From Ascoidea rubescens DSM 1968 (taxonomy: Eukaryota; Ascomycota; Saccharomycetes; Ascoideales; Ascoideaceae): 64,000 nucleotides of DNA. The position numbers were made by a program, and so were the translations under genes. Where the stretch lies: assembly GCF_001661345.1 (NCBI RefSeq), contig NW_017962920.1, positions 310,001-374,000 on the forward strand, read 5' to 3'. The notes below the pieces were generated by a model. The model saw nothing but the letters and a program-made list of their open reading frames with translations. It had not been told where the DNA came from and made no database searches. This document shows positions 30,087 through 40,937 of the stretch, one piece after another; position 1 is the stretch's first letter, and every line of letters starts with the position of its first letter.

Positions 30087-33000
30087 TCAGTTGAACAAGT
30101 CCGGGAAGAAGAACTCCCAGTTATCCTCATTATTGTTGTTCCCTCCTGCTGTCATCATCACCGGAGGTCCTCCAATGAAGCTGGGGAACGAGATGACGCT
30201 GTAGCTGTTGTTGTTGCCATCGTTGCCACTGCTGCCCAAGTCGATATTATCCCCCATGTTGTCTCCAATACTGTTTCCGTTGCTGCCAAACTCGTTGCTG
30301 CCGAAATTGAGCTCGTTCTCCGTCATGTTGATGATGCTGTTGATGTTGAAGTTGTTCGAGCTGTCTCTCGCGTTGTTGTAATCGTAATTGCTGGCCTTGT
30401 TGCTATTGATGTTATTTATGTTCATGTTGCTCATATTGTTCACGTTGTTTATATTCGCCATATTGTTCATATTGCCCATACTGGCCATATTCATATTCAT
30501 ATTCATATTGTTCATATTCATATTGTTCATATTGTTCATATTATTTAAATTATTGATATTGTTCATATTATTCACATTATTCACATTATTCACATTATTC
30601 ATGTTACTCATATTTATATTGTTCATATTGTTTGTGTTACTATTACCATTATTATATTGATTATTCGTATTTTGAAAATTGTTAAAATTCTCTTGGTAAT
30701 TGAAACCATTTATTTCTATTCTTGAGGATGGCATACCATTATTGCCATTATTGTTATTATTATTATTATTATTAATATTATTACTATTATTATTATTATT
30801 ACCGCTATTGCTACTGTTATTATCACTGTTACTATTACTATTATTGTTGCTTCTACCAGGATTACTACTATTTTTATTTTCGTTATTATCACTATTATTG
30901 ATTATCATATTAATATCCATAGTTGAGTAAATTTTTCTACCAATGTCCATATTATTATTTCTACTGAGATTTCCATTATTCATCCCACCAATTCCATTCA
31001 TTCTATTGATGTTGTTTCTTAAAAAATTATTACTATTATTATTGGGATTATTATTCAGATTATTGTTATTTTTAATATTGCTACTAGATGTATTAAAATT
31101 ATTCTTATTTAAATTAACATTTTCTAATGCAAATTCACAATTCATACTGTTGAGCCCTGAGTTAGTAGATGCAATCAACGATGGTTCCTCTTCACCTCTT
31201 TGGAATTTATTCTTATTCATTGCTTCGTGCTTATAACCAGAATTTTCATACAATAAATCATTAATATTTCTTGTGTTACTAGTTCTCGCTTTATTATAAT
31301 AATAGTTATTATTATTATTTGGATTAACTGATTTAAATAAATTTTGTGGTTGTCTTTGCATGAAATTATTATTGTCGCTATTATTAATGGTATTTTTATT
31401 AATATTGCAATTTGTATCTCCACTATTTCTACTGTTCTTATCATTCTTGTTATTCTTATTAGTATTTCGACTATTATCACTACTATTATCATTATGATTA
31501 TCATTATGATTATCATTATGATTATTATGATTATCGCTGTCATTATCATGGTCAACATTATTGTTATCTTCGTTTTCTTCTTCATTATCATTGTCCATAT
31601 CACTATCACGATCATCATCGTCATCTTCGTTTTCATATCCATTATCAATTTTCTCATTATCGCTGAATAAATTATCGTGACTTAGATTATCATTATTGCT
31701 TTTAACATATTTTTGATCTAATATCGATAAATGAATTTCGTTACCATGAAAATTTAAACCTTTATAAAACTTTTCGTATTTCATTTTAATTAATTTATAA
31801 GCTTTTTTGGATAAATTCCAAATGTGTGAAGTCTCTTTTAAAACTTTTAAAAAAAATGCAAACTTGATTTGAAGTTCTAAATTATTTTTTCTTTTAATTT
31901 CTTCACTGATTTCACTATTATTATCACTGTCATCTTTGGTTATCAATAAAATTATACTCAATGACAATATACATAAATAAATCCCCGTTATACTAATATA
32001 GTTGAAACCTTGATGATCTAATTCAAATTGATGTAATATTATAAACAAATCATTAATCACGTCTTTACAAATATTAATTGGTGTCTTTTTGGTTGTCATA
32101 TCGCTATTTCGATTATCACTACTTTTAGTAAAACTAGTATTTTTACTTTTATTCTTATTTTTATTTTTATTTTTATTTTTATTTTTATTTTTATTTTTAT
32201 TTTTATTTTTATTTTTATTTTTATTTTGACTTTGACTTTGACTTTGACTTTGGCTTTGATTTTCAATTTTGATTTGATTTTCACTGTTATTGTCATTTTC
32301 ATCATCATTGTCATTTTCATCATCATTGTCATTTTCATTGTCGTTTTCATTGTCATTTTTGTTTTCATTTTCATTTTCGTCATCATTTTCGTATTTAAAT
32401 TCTTTAGAGATAAATGGTCTATTAAGACATAGCAATATTAAATAATAGTAAAATTTAATGCTATTTAATGTGGGATTTGAGCCAGTTTCTCTTAATTTAT
32501 GTTCATCCCATTGGAATTCTTCAATTAACGATTCTCTCCATTTTAAAATATCAAAATTTAATTCTCTTAATTTTTTGTATCGAATTTTGAAATTAATTGA
32601 AATGTGTCCGTTAATGTTTGAAAATAAATTATTTGAAATATTTTCAGATATGCCACTTAATTCAATCATTTTGAGAATCAATTTAGACTGATTTGATTTG
32701 TCATTTGCATAAACAAAATCCTTCATTTCCTTTACACTGTATGTTGGTAAACTACTCGTATCAGGAACACTCGTGTCGTTGATTTTAAGCGTTATTGGTC
32801 TACCAAATAATAGACTAATATAATGGTCAAACATGTAACAACTCCAATAAAATCTTCTTCTAACTAGCACTTCTTCTTCACTTATGGTTAAATTGTTGAT
32901 TAGTACCCAATTATCCGGATCCAACTGGAAGCCCAAATCAAAGCCAATTCTAAAGGCTAAACCAGAAAGATTCCAGGCTTTGGAAGTTTCACCATTTCCT

Positions 33001-34358
33001 ATATGGTAATAAGACAATAATAATAATGATTGAACAGTTGTCATTAAAGCAGGAGAAGGATTTTCAAGCTTTTCATTGATTAGAATGTTTGCAATTTTAT
33101 GGAAAAAGATTGAATTACGATTTAATTGTTTGTTTTTAGAAATTTTTGAACCAATTGCACAAATTGCAAAGATTAATTCTTCACAGCAAAATAGAGTGTT
33201 TGTCTTATTATTTAAGTAATCTCTTAGGAAATAGTCTCTGTAAATATAGGTGTTTAAGTCTAGATACTGATATAAGAAAAATAGACAGATGGAATTTCTT
33301 ATTAGGTGAGAGCTTGTTAATTTTTTTCTATCGATACCCATTTTCTTTAGTATGAAATTGATTTCATTTTGACTGTTATTGTAGTTTTCTTGGTTTAATT
33401 CGGTTAGTTCATAGGCACCTTCATAATCTGTGCAACTGCTGTTAGCTATTTCGTTGTCGCTGCTAAAGTTATTTGTGTGGGAGTTCTTCAGTTGATCAAG
33501 ATCAGTTTCAATGTCATTATTACTCTGTGTGTTGGCAGTAGAGTTGATTTTGTGATAGTGGTATGAATCAGTATCGAAGTTTGATGGAAGGTTCTGGTGG
33601 TGGTTAAATTTGGATTCGTTTTTGGTGAACTGGTGAGAATGAGAACCAGATTTGCTCTTGTCTTTGCTTCTGCTGTGGTGCCTATTGAACTTGTTGTTGT
33701 TGATTCCAGTTAAGGAGTCATCAAAATAAACACTTGTAGGGCCATAGACAGAAATGCCAAATTTTGTTTTATTTGCCTTCACTACTATTTTTGGTTTCTC
33801 GCCCTTATCCTTAGGAGTGGCAGTAGTGTTGCCGATTTTGGTGTCACTGTCGTTTGAGTTGTCGAGTATGTTATGGATATGAAGAGGGTTGTTGAAGGTG
33901 TTGATCAGAGCATTATTAGGATCAGTGGAGGCAGCTGGGACGTCGTTTTCATTGTATTCGAATGTCTTTATGGAGTGGATTAAGGAGGGATCTAGTCTGA
34001 TTTTGTTCAACAAGCTCTGGTAGTGTTCTAGCTTCTTTTCCAAGCCAGCTACGTAGGAGTTTTTGTATCTCTTTGATCTTCCATCGCCAATAGCTCTATC
34101 ACAAATGGAGTTTGACTTGATACAGTTGGGACATGGAGTCTGGTCTTTATCGCACTTGACTTTCTTTTGACGACAACGAACACAGGAAAGGGAGTAGTGA
34201 GCTAGGTTTCTTTTCTTGACGAGTTTCTTATCGTCGTGGGACTTTTGAGCAGTAGTGGTGAGTTTGTTGCTGGAGTTGAGGTTGGAGTTGGGGTTGGAGG
34301 TGTTTTGGCTGGCGATGATTTGGGGCTTAATGTTTGGATTAGGATCACTCACTTCCAT
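30087..34358 (-). CDS. Zn2Cys6 transcription factor with extreme Asn-rich C-terminus
   Basis: A 1423-aa fungal binuclear zinc-cluster regulator. The six zinc cysteines are at 59, 62, 69, 76, 79 and 86 (CVRCRQKKVKC, then CPNC and C), followed by a linker and a short coiled coil (VAGLEKKLEHYQSLLNKI). The middle homology region spans about residues 380-640 and includes GFDLGFQLDP and RRRFYWSCYMFDHYISLLFG. The rest is low complexity: Asp/Glu/Asn blocks, Gln-Ser and Lys-Asn dipeptide runs, and about 350 residues dominated by Asn with Asn-Met and Asn-Asn steps. The target is unknown. Because YLR278C is a zinc-cluster gene near the syntenic block in yeast, it is a candidate relative, but I cannot confirm this. 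Confidence 0.85.
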   Translation of the reverse strand: MEVSDPNPNIKPQIIASQNTSNPNSNLNSSNKLTTTAQKSHDDKKLVKKRNLAHYSLSCVRCRQKKVKCDKDQTPCPNCIKSNSICDRAIGDGRSKRYKNSYVAGLEKKLEHYQSLLNKIRLDPSLIHSIKTFEYNENDVPAASTDPNNALINTFNNPLHIHNILDNSNDSDTKIGNTTATPKDKGEKPKIVVKANKTKFGISVYGPTSVYFDDSLTGINNNKFNRHHSRSKDKSKSGSHSHQFTKNESKFNHHQNLPSNFDTDSYHYHKINSTANTQSNNDIETDLDQLKNSHTNNFSSDNEIANSSCTDYEGAYELTELNQENYNNSQNEINFILKKMGIDRKKLTSSHLIRNSICLFFLYQYLDLNTYIYRDYFLRDYLNNKTNTLFCCEELIFAICAIGSKISKNKQLNRNSIFFHKIANILINEKLENPSPALMTTVQSLLLLSYYHIGNGETSKAWNLSGLAFRIGFDLGFQLDPDNWVLINNLTISEEEVLVRRRFYWSCYMFDHYISLLFGRPITLKINDTSVPDTSSLPTYSVKEMKDFVYANDKSNQSKLILKMIELSGISENISNNLFSNINGHISINFKIRYKKLRELNFDILKWRESLIEEFQWDEHKLRETGSNPTLNSIKFYYYLILLCLNRPFISKEFKYENDDENENENKNDNENDNENDNDDENDNDDENDNNSENQIKIENQSQSQSQSQSQNKNKNKNKNKNKNKNKNKNKNKNKNKSKNTSFTKSSDNRNSDMTTKKTPINICKDVINDLFIILHQFELDHQGFNYISITGIYLCILSLSIILLITKDDSDNNSEISEEIKRKNNLELQIKFAFFLKVLKETSHIWNLSKKAYKLIKMKYEKFYKGLNFHGNEIHLSILDQKYVKSNNDNLSHDNLFSDNEKIDNGYENEDDDDDRDSDMDNDNEEENEDNNNVDHDNDSDNHNNHNDNHNDNHNDNSSDNSRNTNKNNKNDKNSRNSGDTNCNINKNTINNSDNNNFMQRQPQNLFKSVNPNNNNNYYYNKARTSNTRNINDLLYENSGYKHEAMNKNKFQRGEEEPSLIASTNSGLNSMNCEFALENVNLNKNNFNTSSSNIKNNNNLNNNPNNNSNNFLRNNINRMNGIGGMNNGNLSRNNNMDIGRKIYSTMDINMIINNSDNNENKNSSNPGRSNNNSNSNSDNNSSNSGNNNNNSNNINNNNNNNNNGNNGMPSSRIEINGFNYQENFNNFQNTNNQYNNGNSNTNNMNNINMSNMNNVNNVNNVNNMNNINNLNNMNNMNNMNMNNMNMNMNMASMGNMNNMANINNVNNMSNMNINNINSNKASNYDYNNARDSSNNFNINSIINMTENELNFGSNEFGSNGNSIGDNMGDNIDLGSSGNDGNNNSYSVISFPSFIGGPPVMMTAGGNNNNEDNWEFFFPDLFN
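32149..32226 (-). repeat. Hexanucleotide run coding Lys-Asn repeats
   Basis: About 12 copies of TTTTTA-type units encode alternating Lys-Asn in the zinc-cluster factor, directly next to a TTTGAC-type hexamer run coding Ser-Gln repeats. Both are in frame. Confidence 0.8.
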
Positions 34359-34966
34359 TGTTTAAGAGAGAATAACGATATGAGAAAGGAAACAAGGACC
34401 AGTTTGATTCATCTATTAAGAGGGATGAAAAAAAAAAAGAGGAAAGCAAGATAGATAGAAGAGTGTAGAGTTAGTTAGCGTAGAAAGATTAGTATTTTGT
34501 AAAGCTATAAACCTTTATCCATTGGTAAACATGCGAGTGGAAAAATAGGAATTATACAATAGGAAGAAAAGTAAGCTAAAGTGGACTCAAATGATCCAGC
34601 TCAGAGCAGAGCAAGGACAAAAAGGAACTTGAATTAAGTGAAATGAAATAAATCTATAAACAATATATAAGTATAAATAGAGATGGAAGTAGAAATGGAA
34701 GATAGACATAAGTTAGTCAAAAAAGGGGGAAATAAAGAATAAAAAGCAGCTGCTAAATACATCGAAGGAGGTTTATGTAGATAACTAAATGCAAAATCTT
34801 GTAAAAAAGAAACCAAAAAAAGAAAAAAAAGCAGTGAAAAATGATTTTAATAGGAATAAATAGTTAGAAATGAATTGATGTAATTTTTCTTTTGTTATTT
34901 AATACAATAGTATAGTAGTGAAGTAGTGAAATAGTGTAATAGTGTAATAATATAAGAAATTACTGA
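34359..34966. other. AT-rich intergenic region, promoter of the zinc-cluster gene
   Basis: 608 bp between two minus-strand genes. A- and T-rich with GTAGTGAAGTAGTGAAATAGTG-like short repeats at 34913-34945. I see no gene or clear regulatory cluster. Confidence 0.4.
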
Positions 34967-36436
34967 TCAAGTTCTATCGGGTTCCAGAGGAGGTAGCAAG
35001 TATCTGTTGTTAATGGATTCGATATTTTCGCAATCACTGTCTTCGTTGTAATGCTCAGGAGTGTTGTTATTGATGTATTGAACGTTATCAGAGTCTGAGT
35101 CGTTATCACTGCTGCTCAAGTATACAATTTCTGCCTTATTTTCTTTATCATTGTCGTTGTCATTTTCATTTTCATTGTCGTTATTGTTATCTTTGTCGTT
35201 GTCGTCTTCAGATGAGTTTATTACTTCTAATTCAGAGGTGCTTGAAATGGTTTCATCAGAAATAACGTATTGATATGAATCAGTAGATTCAGTGGAAGAG
35301 GATTCTGAAGAGGAAGCAGTGGATTCGGAGGAGATTGGATCGTATAGTAAGTTTTGGTTGATATCGTTTTGAATTAGATCGATTATTTTTTGGTTTTTTT
35401 TGAGAACCAAGTCCTTTGACCAGAATCTAGCGATTATGGAGACTTTGAGGAAGAAACTGGAAGCGTATTTTTTGAAGAATTCTTTGTGGATGATTTTGTT
35501 GATGAGATAGTTGAAGATTTCTAGGATGATTGATTTGATTTGGATGAAGTTTGAGTTGTTGATTTTATTTTGAATATTGAATAGGTTTGTGTTGAAGTTG
35601 AAGGATTTACTGGTTAGGAGAAAATCGATGTTTAGGATTTTCAAGGCAAGATAGAAGGAGGCAATGGCTAGGTTTGAGGGTAGTTGGCCAATTAGTTTGT
35701 TATTTAGAAGGGTTGATTCGATTAGATAGTGGGAGAGGAAGATGAGCTTTTCTTTTAGAGAAGATATGGCTGGGTTTGAGGAGAAGGTTGATAGAAAGTC
35801 GTTTAGTAGTCTTGATAGAAAGTAGAAGGAGGTGGGAAAGTTGAAGAGGTTGAAGTTGAGGATGTTTAGGATTCTGAATTCGAATTTTTTGATTTTCGAG
35901 ATTTTACAAAAGTTTTCAGTTTGGAACTCAAAGGATTTGATGGAAGGTAGATTTTTTTCAAAGAACTTTGAGGCAATGAAAAGTGAGGATATACCTAGAA
36001 GCTGTAGATTTTCGACTTTGAAGTTTTTGTTTGGGTAGAAGGAGAGGATGATGTCGATTAGGTTGATTGAGTAGAAGAGGGTTTGAGGAGATAGGTTGAA
36101 TTTCAAGTGGACTTCGATGAGCCAGTCATTTAGGATGGATCTCATTTTGTTGTTCAAGTTTGAGTGGGATTTGAAGGAGTTTTTATTGGGAATATTTTTC
36201 GGGAGGAACTGAAGGGTGTATTGGTAGTTGAATAGTTCAGTGGAGTAGTCGTTGGTCGATTGGTTGTAGTCGTAGTAAAAGGAGTTGTTGAGGATGTAGT
36301 TCAAGTAGATGTTTTCATTTGATTCTTTGGAAGATATTTTCTGGGAGGTATCTGATTGGGGGATTGTTTGGGCCTTTGGTTGTTCATTTGACGTTGATAT
36401 TTTTGGTTCCTCATTGTTGTTATGATCTTTAAGATC

Positions 36437-36519
<83 letters not shown>

Positions 36520-36545
36520 CATCATCATCATTATTATCACTATTA

Positions 36546-36576
<31 letters not shown>

Positions 36577-37030
36577 CAGTAGTGTTATGATTGTCATGGT
36601 CGGTGATATTGGTGTTGTTTATTGAATGGACAGGGGTCAATAATTTAATCTTTTTTGACTTTGAGTCTGGGGTAATTAGAACATTAAATCTTCTCTTTTT
36701 GTTGTTATCATTATTACTGTCATGGAGGTGGATATCGTGGTGGTGGATATCGTCGGCGGTGATGTTCTTAAGAGAGTTGTTGGCGGTCGGTTGGCCATTT
36801 TTGTTGAGTTGGGTGGTGGTGAGCTTTATGGGGTTGTTCTTGATGCAAGGAGAGGAATTGATGTAGGTTATGCCATTGTCGAGAGGCTTGGTGGTGGTGG
36901 AGGAGGAGTTGCCGGCGTTGGTGTCGAGCGAGAGGTCGACAAGAGCAGATCTCTTGGGATGAGCAGCGAGAGGTTTCTTCAAAATGGGGTTGGCAAGAGC
37001 ATCGTTGGAGGCAAGAAAGGGAGTGACCAT
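34967..37030 (-). CDS. B-type cyclin with Asn-rich N-terminus and acidic tail
   Basis: Regulatory partner of Cdk1. The cyclin box begins near residue 290 with NKMRSILNDWLIEVHLKF, a recognisable form of the B-cyclin signature MRxILxDWLxEVH. LLGISSLFIASKFFEKNLPS and KKFEFRILNILNFNLFNFP follow, then a second fold. Length is 687 aa, with about 200 disordered N-terminal residues including Asn/Asp homopolymer runs. There is an unusual acidic Ser/Asp/Glu/Asn tail of about 125 residues after the cyclin fold, which ordinary Clb proteins lack. The promoter has an ACGCGT box, as S-phase cyclins (CLB5/6) do, so that class is my guess. I see no certain destruction box. Confidence 0.8.
36437..36575 (-). 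repeat. (ATT)n microsatellite coding poly-Asn in the cyclin
   Basis: Nearly continuous trinucleotide run, broken by a few ATC/ACT units, encoding poly-Asn/Asp ahead of the cyclin box. A long pure tract of this kind is expected to vary in length between isolates. Confidence 0.9.
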
Positions 37031-37600
37031 TGTTAGCGTCGCAGGAGAAGAGAGAGAAGAGGCACTGGAGATGGACGAGAAGCAGCAGAAGCAGCAGAGG
37101 CTCTTCCACCTTATACCTACACATTATATACACTGCTCCCGACGCCAACTCCCACGTAAACACCAAAACACGGCGACGCGTTCGGCAACGCTGACTCAGC
37201 ACACGTGTGCTGAGTCAGAACAACAGCCAACCGTTGTTGCTTACGTCAGCACACGTGCGCTGGGTCAGCTGCGGGCGTGAGCGTGTTTGGGGCGGGACCA
37301 CATTCCAGGGACGGAAATGTGGTGCTTCTCGTGCTGCCTCTGCTTCCTGTGCTGGGAGAAGAGCTGAAGGATGCTGGAGAAAGAAAAGGCTCTTCCTCAC
37401 ATCTCATCGCGGCTCCACTTCACTCCTTCTCTACTCTCGTTCCCTTAACTCTGCTCCTGGTCTCCCATTGCTCTTTCCTTTTTTCTCTATTCGTTCTATT
37501 CGTTGCTGCTTTTTTTTTCACTCTTCCTTTTTTTGTTCACTTTCTGACTCGATAACTTGCTCTTGCTTGGGTTTCTTTCCTCGCTATCTTTGCCTCTAAC
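37031..37600. promoter_or_regulatory. Divergent cyclin/PFA5 promoter with paired AP-1/E-box palindromes
   Basis: A GC-rich island. ACGCGT (MCB) lies at 37176-37181. A perfect 28-bp palindrome fills 37191-37218: CTGACTCAG on the left, CACGTG in the centre and CTGAGTCAG on the right. An imperfect copy lies at 37243-37268 with the same centre CACGTG, placed exactly 50 bp away. The arms match Gcn4/AP-1 sites and the centre matches Cbf1/Pho4-type bHLH sites. Factor identities are inferred. Confidence 0.7.
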
Positions 37601-39646
37601 ATGTCTCTCAATGGTTCTTCCAATCAATTCCAAAAGAACACTACTGTAAAGGCAAAATTCAATCTCTACCAATTCAACTCAAAGTCGATAAAGTCTTTTA
37701 AGTCCATAAGGTCCATCAAGTCTCTACAAAACATCCTCCAGTCCTCAAACAACCCCAATACCAATAACATTGCCAATAATACCACTAACAGCCCCACTAA
37801 CAACACCACTAATAACGCCAATAGTATCAATCACGATAACTTGTCTGATATAATAACTGATCCCTCGGACTCAAGATACTTTTCCTCTTCAACAGTAAAT
37901 CTCAACAAAATTCCAAACAAAAAGAAATCAATATCCAACTTGCTCAACCTCTTCAAACGAAAACTCTCTCGTTTCCTAAAACTATCTGTTCCCTACCTCT
38001 CAAACTTTCTCCTACTCTACACCATTTACATCTACTGCTACCAATTCTCCTACGTCCAGCTCTACAAAATCAAAACCCACTCCATTGCAATCTCCATCGT
38101 CTTCATCTCCATCTTCTCCCTCTTTCTTCTCTACATATGGTTTCTATGGCTACTCATCGTCATAAAGGGCCCTGGCCTCTTGCCCCAAAAGATCCCCCCA
38201 TACACCTACAACAACCCAATTCTAGACCACCAAATCCCAGAGTATTTTTACTGTAACAGAGATGGCCTTCCCTTCTGGTGCTCCACTTGCAACTCTATCA
38301 AACCTCTAAGAACCTCTCACTCGAGCGAACTAGGCCACTGCATCCCCAAAATGGACCACTTTTGCATCTGGATCGGCATTGTCATTGGCAAAAAAAACTA
38401 CAAGATCTTCTTTCTCTTCATCCTCCATTTCTTCTTCCTCATTCTCTTTGTCTTTGTCTCAACTCTCATCTACTTTCCAGAACACATCAAAGATGTCATC
38501 AACGACACTGAAAGAATAAACCCAAACTTTATCATCATCCTCTTCATATCCTTTCTTTGGTTGTCCATCCTATACGGCCTTATCTCGCAACACTTCTACC
38601 TCATTTTCAATAACCAAACAACTATAGAAAAACTAAACCAAGAAAGATACAAAAAGGCCCTTCAAAAACTTCAAAAATCTTCCAAAAATCTTCACAACTC
38701 AGAGGACACTCCTGTTTTAGACCCATCAAATTACCAATACATCAACTACAACTACCTCAACCTCTACAGAGTAGTCATCAAAGTATCCAAAAATGACAAA
38801 CCCTTCAAACAATCTTCCCATCTTCAAAACTGGAACCAAGTCATGGGCAGCAATCCCCTATTTTGGTTTCTACCCATTAACAACAACAACAACAACAACA
38901 ACAACTCTCCCTCTAACGATGAATACTTTACCGAAGAATACCTAGAATTCTTGAACCAAAAAGTCAGAGATGGCCAAATCACTCCCTTTAAATTCGCCAA
39001 CAATAACATTCTAAACAGCATCGAAAACAAACTAAACATCACCAACAACAACAACAATAACAACACCTCGGACAACTCAAACATCCTAATAATAAGCAAC
39101 CAAAACCCTGTCATAACCGTCGATAACGACAACGAAATCATCAGCAACTTACACCAAAATGACGCCGTATCAATAGTCGAGTCAATTGTCTCTCTCCCAA
39201 ACAACAACCAAAACCACGAACTAATCTTCTCAAACCTGGTATCAAACAGAAACTCCCTCACAAACAACTACCTCAACAACAACAACTTTCCTAGAAACTC
39301 CTTCTCAAATAGCTCGGTTGACCTCTCAAACCTAAACAGAGTCTCCATCACCTCAGCCATCAACTCAATCAACTCAGCAATGAACACAATTGAAAGCGCC
39401 ATAAACACTATCAACTCAGTCATGTCTTCGCTCAACGATGACATTACCAGCAACAGAACAAGCTCTCTAATAAGAAATAACTCTCTTTTAGTCGACCCAA
39501 ACTTAAACAACGCCCAAAGAGCCGGCATCATTAAAGAATCAAATGATATAGAACTACTAAGATTAAACAGTCAAAGACTTAATCGAAATTCTCTTCTAAA
39601 TAATCAAAATCCAGCTTCAAAATCCATCTCCCCTCTTCCAACTTAA
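37601..39646 (+). CDS. PFA5: Pfa5-type protein S-acyltransferase with DHFC motif
   Basis: Membrane palmitoyltransferase of the zf-DHHC family. The Cys-rich domain reads FWCSTCNSIKPLRTSHSSEL, then GHCIPKMDHFCIWIGIVIGK and KNYKIF. Four membrane segments flank it, two before (about residues 130-195) and two after (270-335). The catalytic tetrapeptide is DHFC near residue 252 instead of DHHC; from memory S. cerevisiae Pfa5 has DHYC, and HSSELGHC also fits Pfa5. Length is 681 aa against about 374 in yeast, because of a C-terminal extension of some 300 residues with poly-Asn runs and Asn/Ser/Ile repeats. TFB3, its direct neighbour in S. cerevisiae, lies about 11 kb away here. Confidence 0.84.
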   Translation: MSLNGSSNQFQKNTTVKAKFNLYQFNSKSIKSFKSIRSIKSLQNILQSSNNPNTNNIANNTTNSPTNNTTNNANSINHDNLSDIITDPSDSRYFSSSTVNLNKIPNKKKSISNLLNLFKRKLSRFLKLSVPYLSNFLLLYTIYIYCYQFSYVQLYKIKTHSIAISIVFISIFSLFLLYIWFLWLLIVIKGPGLLPQKIPPYTYNNPILDHQIPEYFYCNRDGLPFWCSTCNSIKPLRTSHSSELGHCIPKMDHFCIWIGIVIGKKNYKIFFLFILHFFFLILFVFVSTLIYFPEHIKDVINDTERINPNFIIILFISFLWLSILYGLISQHFYLIFNNQTTIEKLNQERYKKALQKLQKSSKNLHNSEDTPVLDPSNYQYINYNYLNLYRVVIKVSKNDKPFKQSSHLQNWNQVMGSNPLFWFLPINNNNNNNNNSPSNDEYFTEEYLEFLNQKVRDGQITPFKFANNNILNSIENKLNITNNNNNNNTSDNSNILIISNQNPVITVDNDNEIISNLHQNDAVSIVESIVSLPNNNQNHELIFSNLVSNRNSLTNNYLNNNNFPRNSFSNSSVDLSNLNRVSITSAINSINSAMNTIESAINTINSVMSSLNDDITSNRTSSLIRNNSLLVDPNLNNAQRAGIIKESNDIELLRLNSQRLNRNSLLNNQNPASKSISPLPT

Positions 39647-40937
39647 TTCCAACTGAATCGTTAAATTACCTAAATTCTTGCCATCAATTTAATGCCCTAT
39701 AAATTCAGACTTTAATATTTTTCTTCCGGTGTTTTTTTTCCTCCAGTTAATTATCCCTTTTTTTTTTTTTTGGTTTTATACTATTATGATTGTTTTGTCA
39801 TGTGTATCGTGCTTTGGGTTGTTTTAAAATTTGTCTCTACGTTTGATTTTTATTAACTTGTTTTATTCTTATGAATTCCATTCCACTCTTTTGATTTTTT
39901 TGATTTTTTACTAAAAACAGCATATTATATTTGTATCATTCACTCTCGTTAATTTTCTTACTGTTTATTTATTACTTGATTACTTTATTACTTTATTACT
40001 TTTTTTTTGTTTGTCAGTTCCTTCTTTTTCTGTTCTTGTTTACAAATTGGTTTTTATTCTGCATATCTGTTTTCAATTAGATCTCTAATCTTTAATATTT
40101 TATTTTTACATTTGCTATTCTTATTTTTCTTATCTTTCTTATTTTTCCTATCTTTTTTATCTTTTTTATCTTATCTTTACCCTATCTTATACTATCTTTA
40201 TATTATTATTTTTATAATATTTTGGCTTTTCTTTTAAAGATTTATCTTTCTGGTTATTTCTTTCCAATTGAGTTTTTAATATTAACAAAATTTAGTATTT
40301 TCAAGTTTCTAATGATTTTAATAATCATATTAATTATTATTATAATAATAATAATAATAATAATAATACATTAATTCTAATAATTCTATTGCTTTTCGTT
40401 TACTTATTTTGCATCAATTTCGAATTGTAAATCATGTATCTTAATGTTTAATGCTTAATGTAATTACTTTCTTTTCCACTATTATTCTTTAGTAAAATGA
40501 GTTGGAATATTTATATATTATAATTTGATAATATTTAGAAAATGATTAAAAACAGGATATGAAAATGGAAATGTAAGATAACTAGTTAAAAAAAGTGGAA
40601 ACAAAAAAATTTAAAGAAACATATTTTAAACAAGCAGTAATTTTTTTTCTTCTTTATTCTCTTTCTTTCTTTCTTTCTTTCTTTCTTTTGTTAATTGATT
40701 AAATGAATTAAACATGAAATTTTTAATAGCTAACAAAAAAAAAAAAACTTAGACACTGAAAATTAATTGAAACAATAATAATGTTAATTTTCATTTTATA
40801 TTTATGTATAATTGTCAGCTTTTATAAATTTTTACTAAATTTTTATTGAATTTTGATTAAAGTTTTGATTAAACCTATATTAGATTTTTTTTGATTTTTT
40901 TTTTCACTTCATTAGTTTATTGATTGATTGAAATAAA
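39647..40937. other. Long T-rich intergenic region with microsatellites
   Basis: 1291 bp between convergent genes. It holds an inverted GATAA-type array (TTATCTT/CTATCTT) at about 40129-40200, an (AAT)n run at 40340-40371 and a (CTTT)n run at about 40660-40689. A short T-rich open frame at 40007-40237 is a composition artefact. No gene is supported. Confidence 0.5.

Noticed and set aside
30388-31670. Several hydrophobic plus-strand frames opposite the zinc-cluster gene
   Set aside because: They are complements of Asn/Asp-rich repeats, giving Leu/Ile runs that look like membrane segments; pure composition artefacts.
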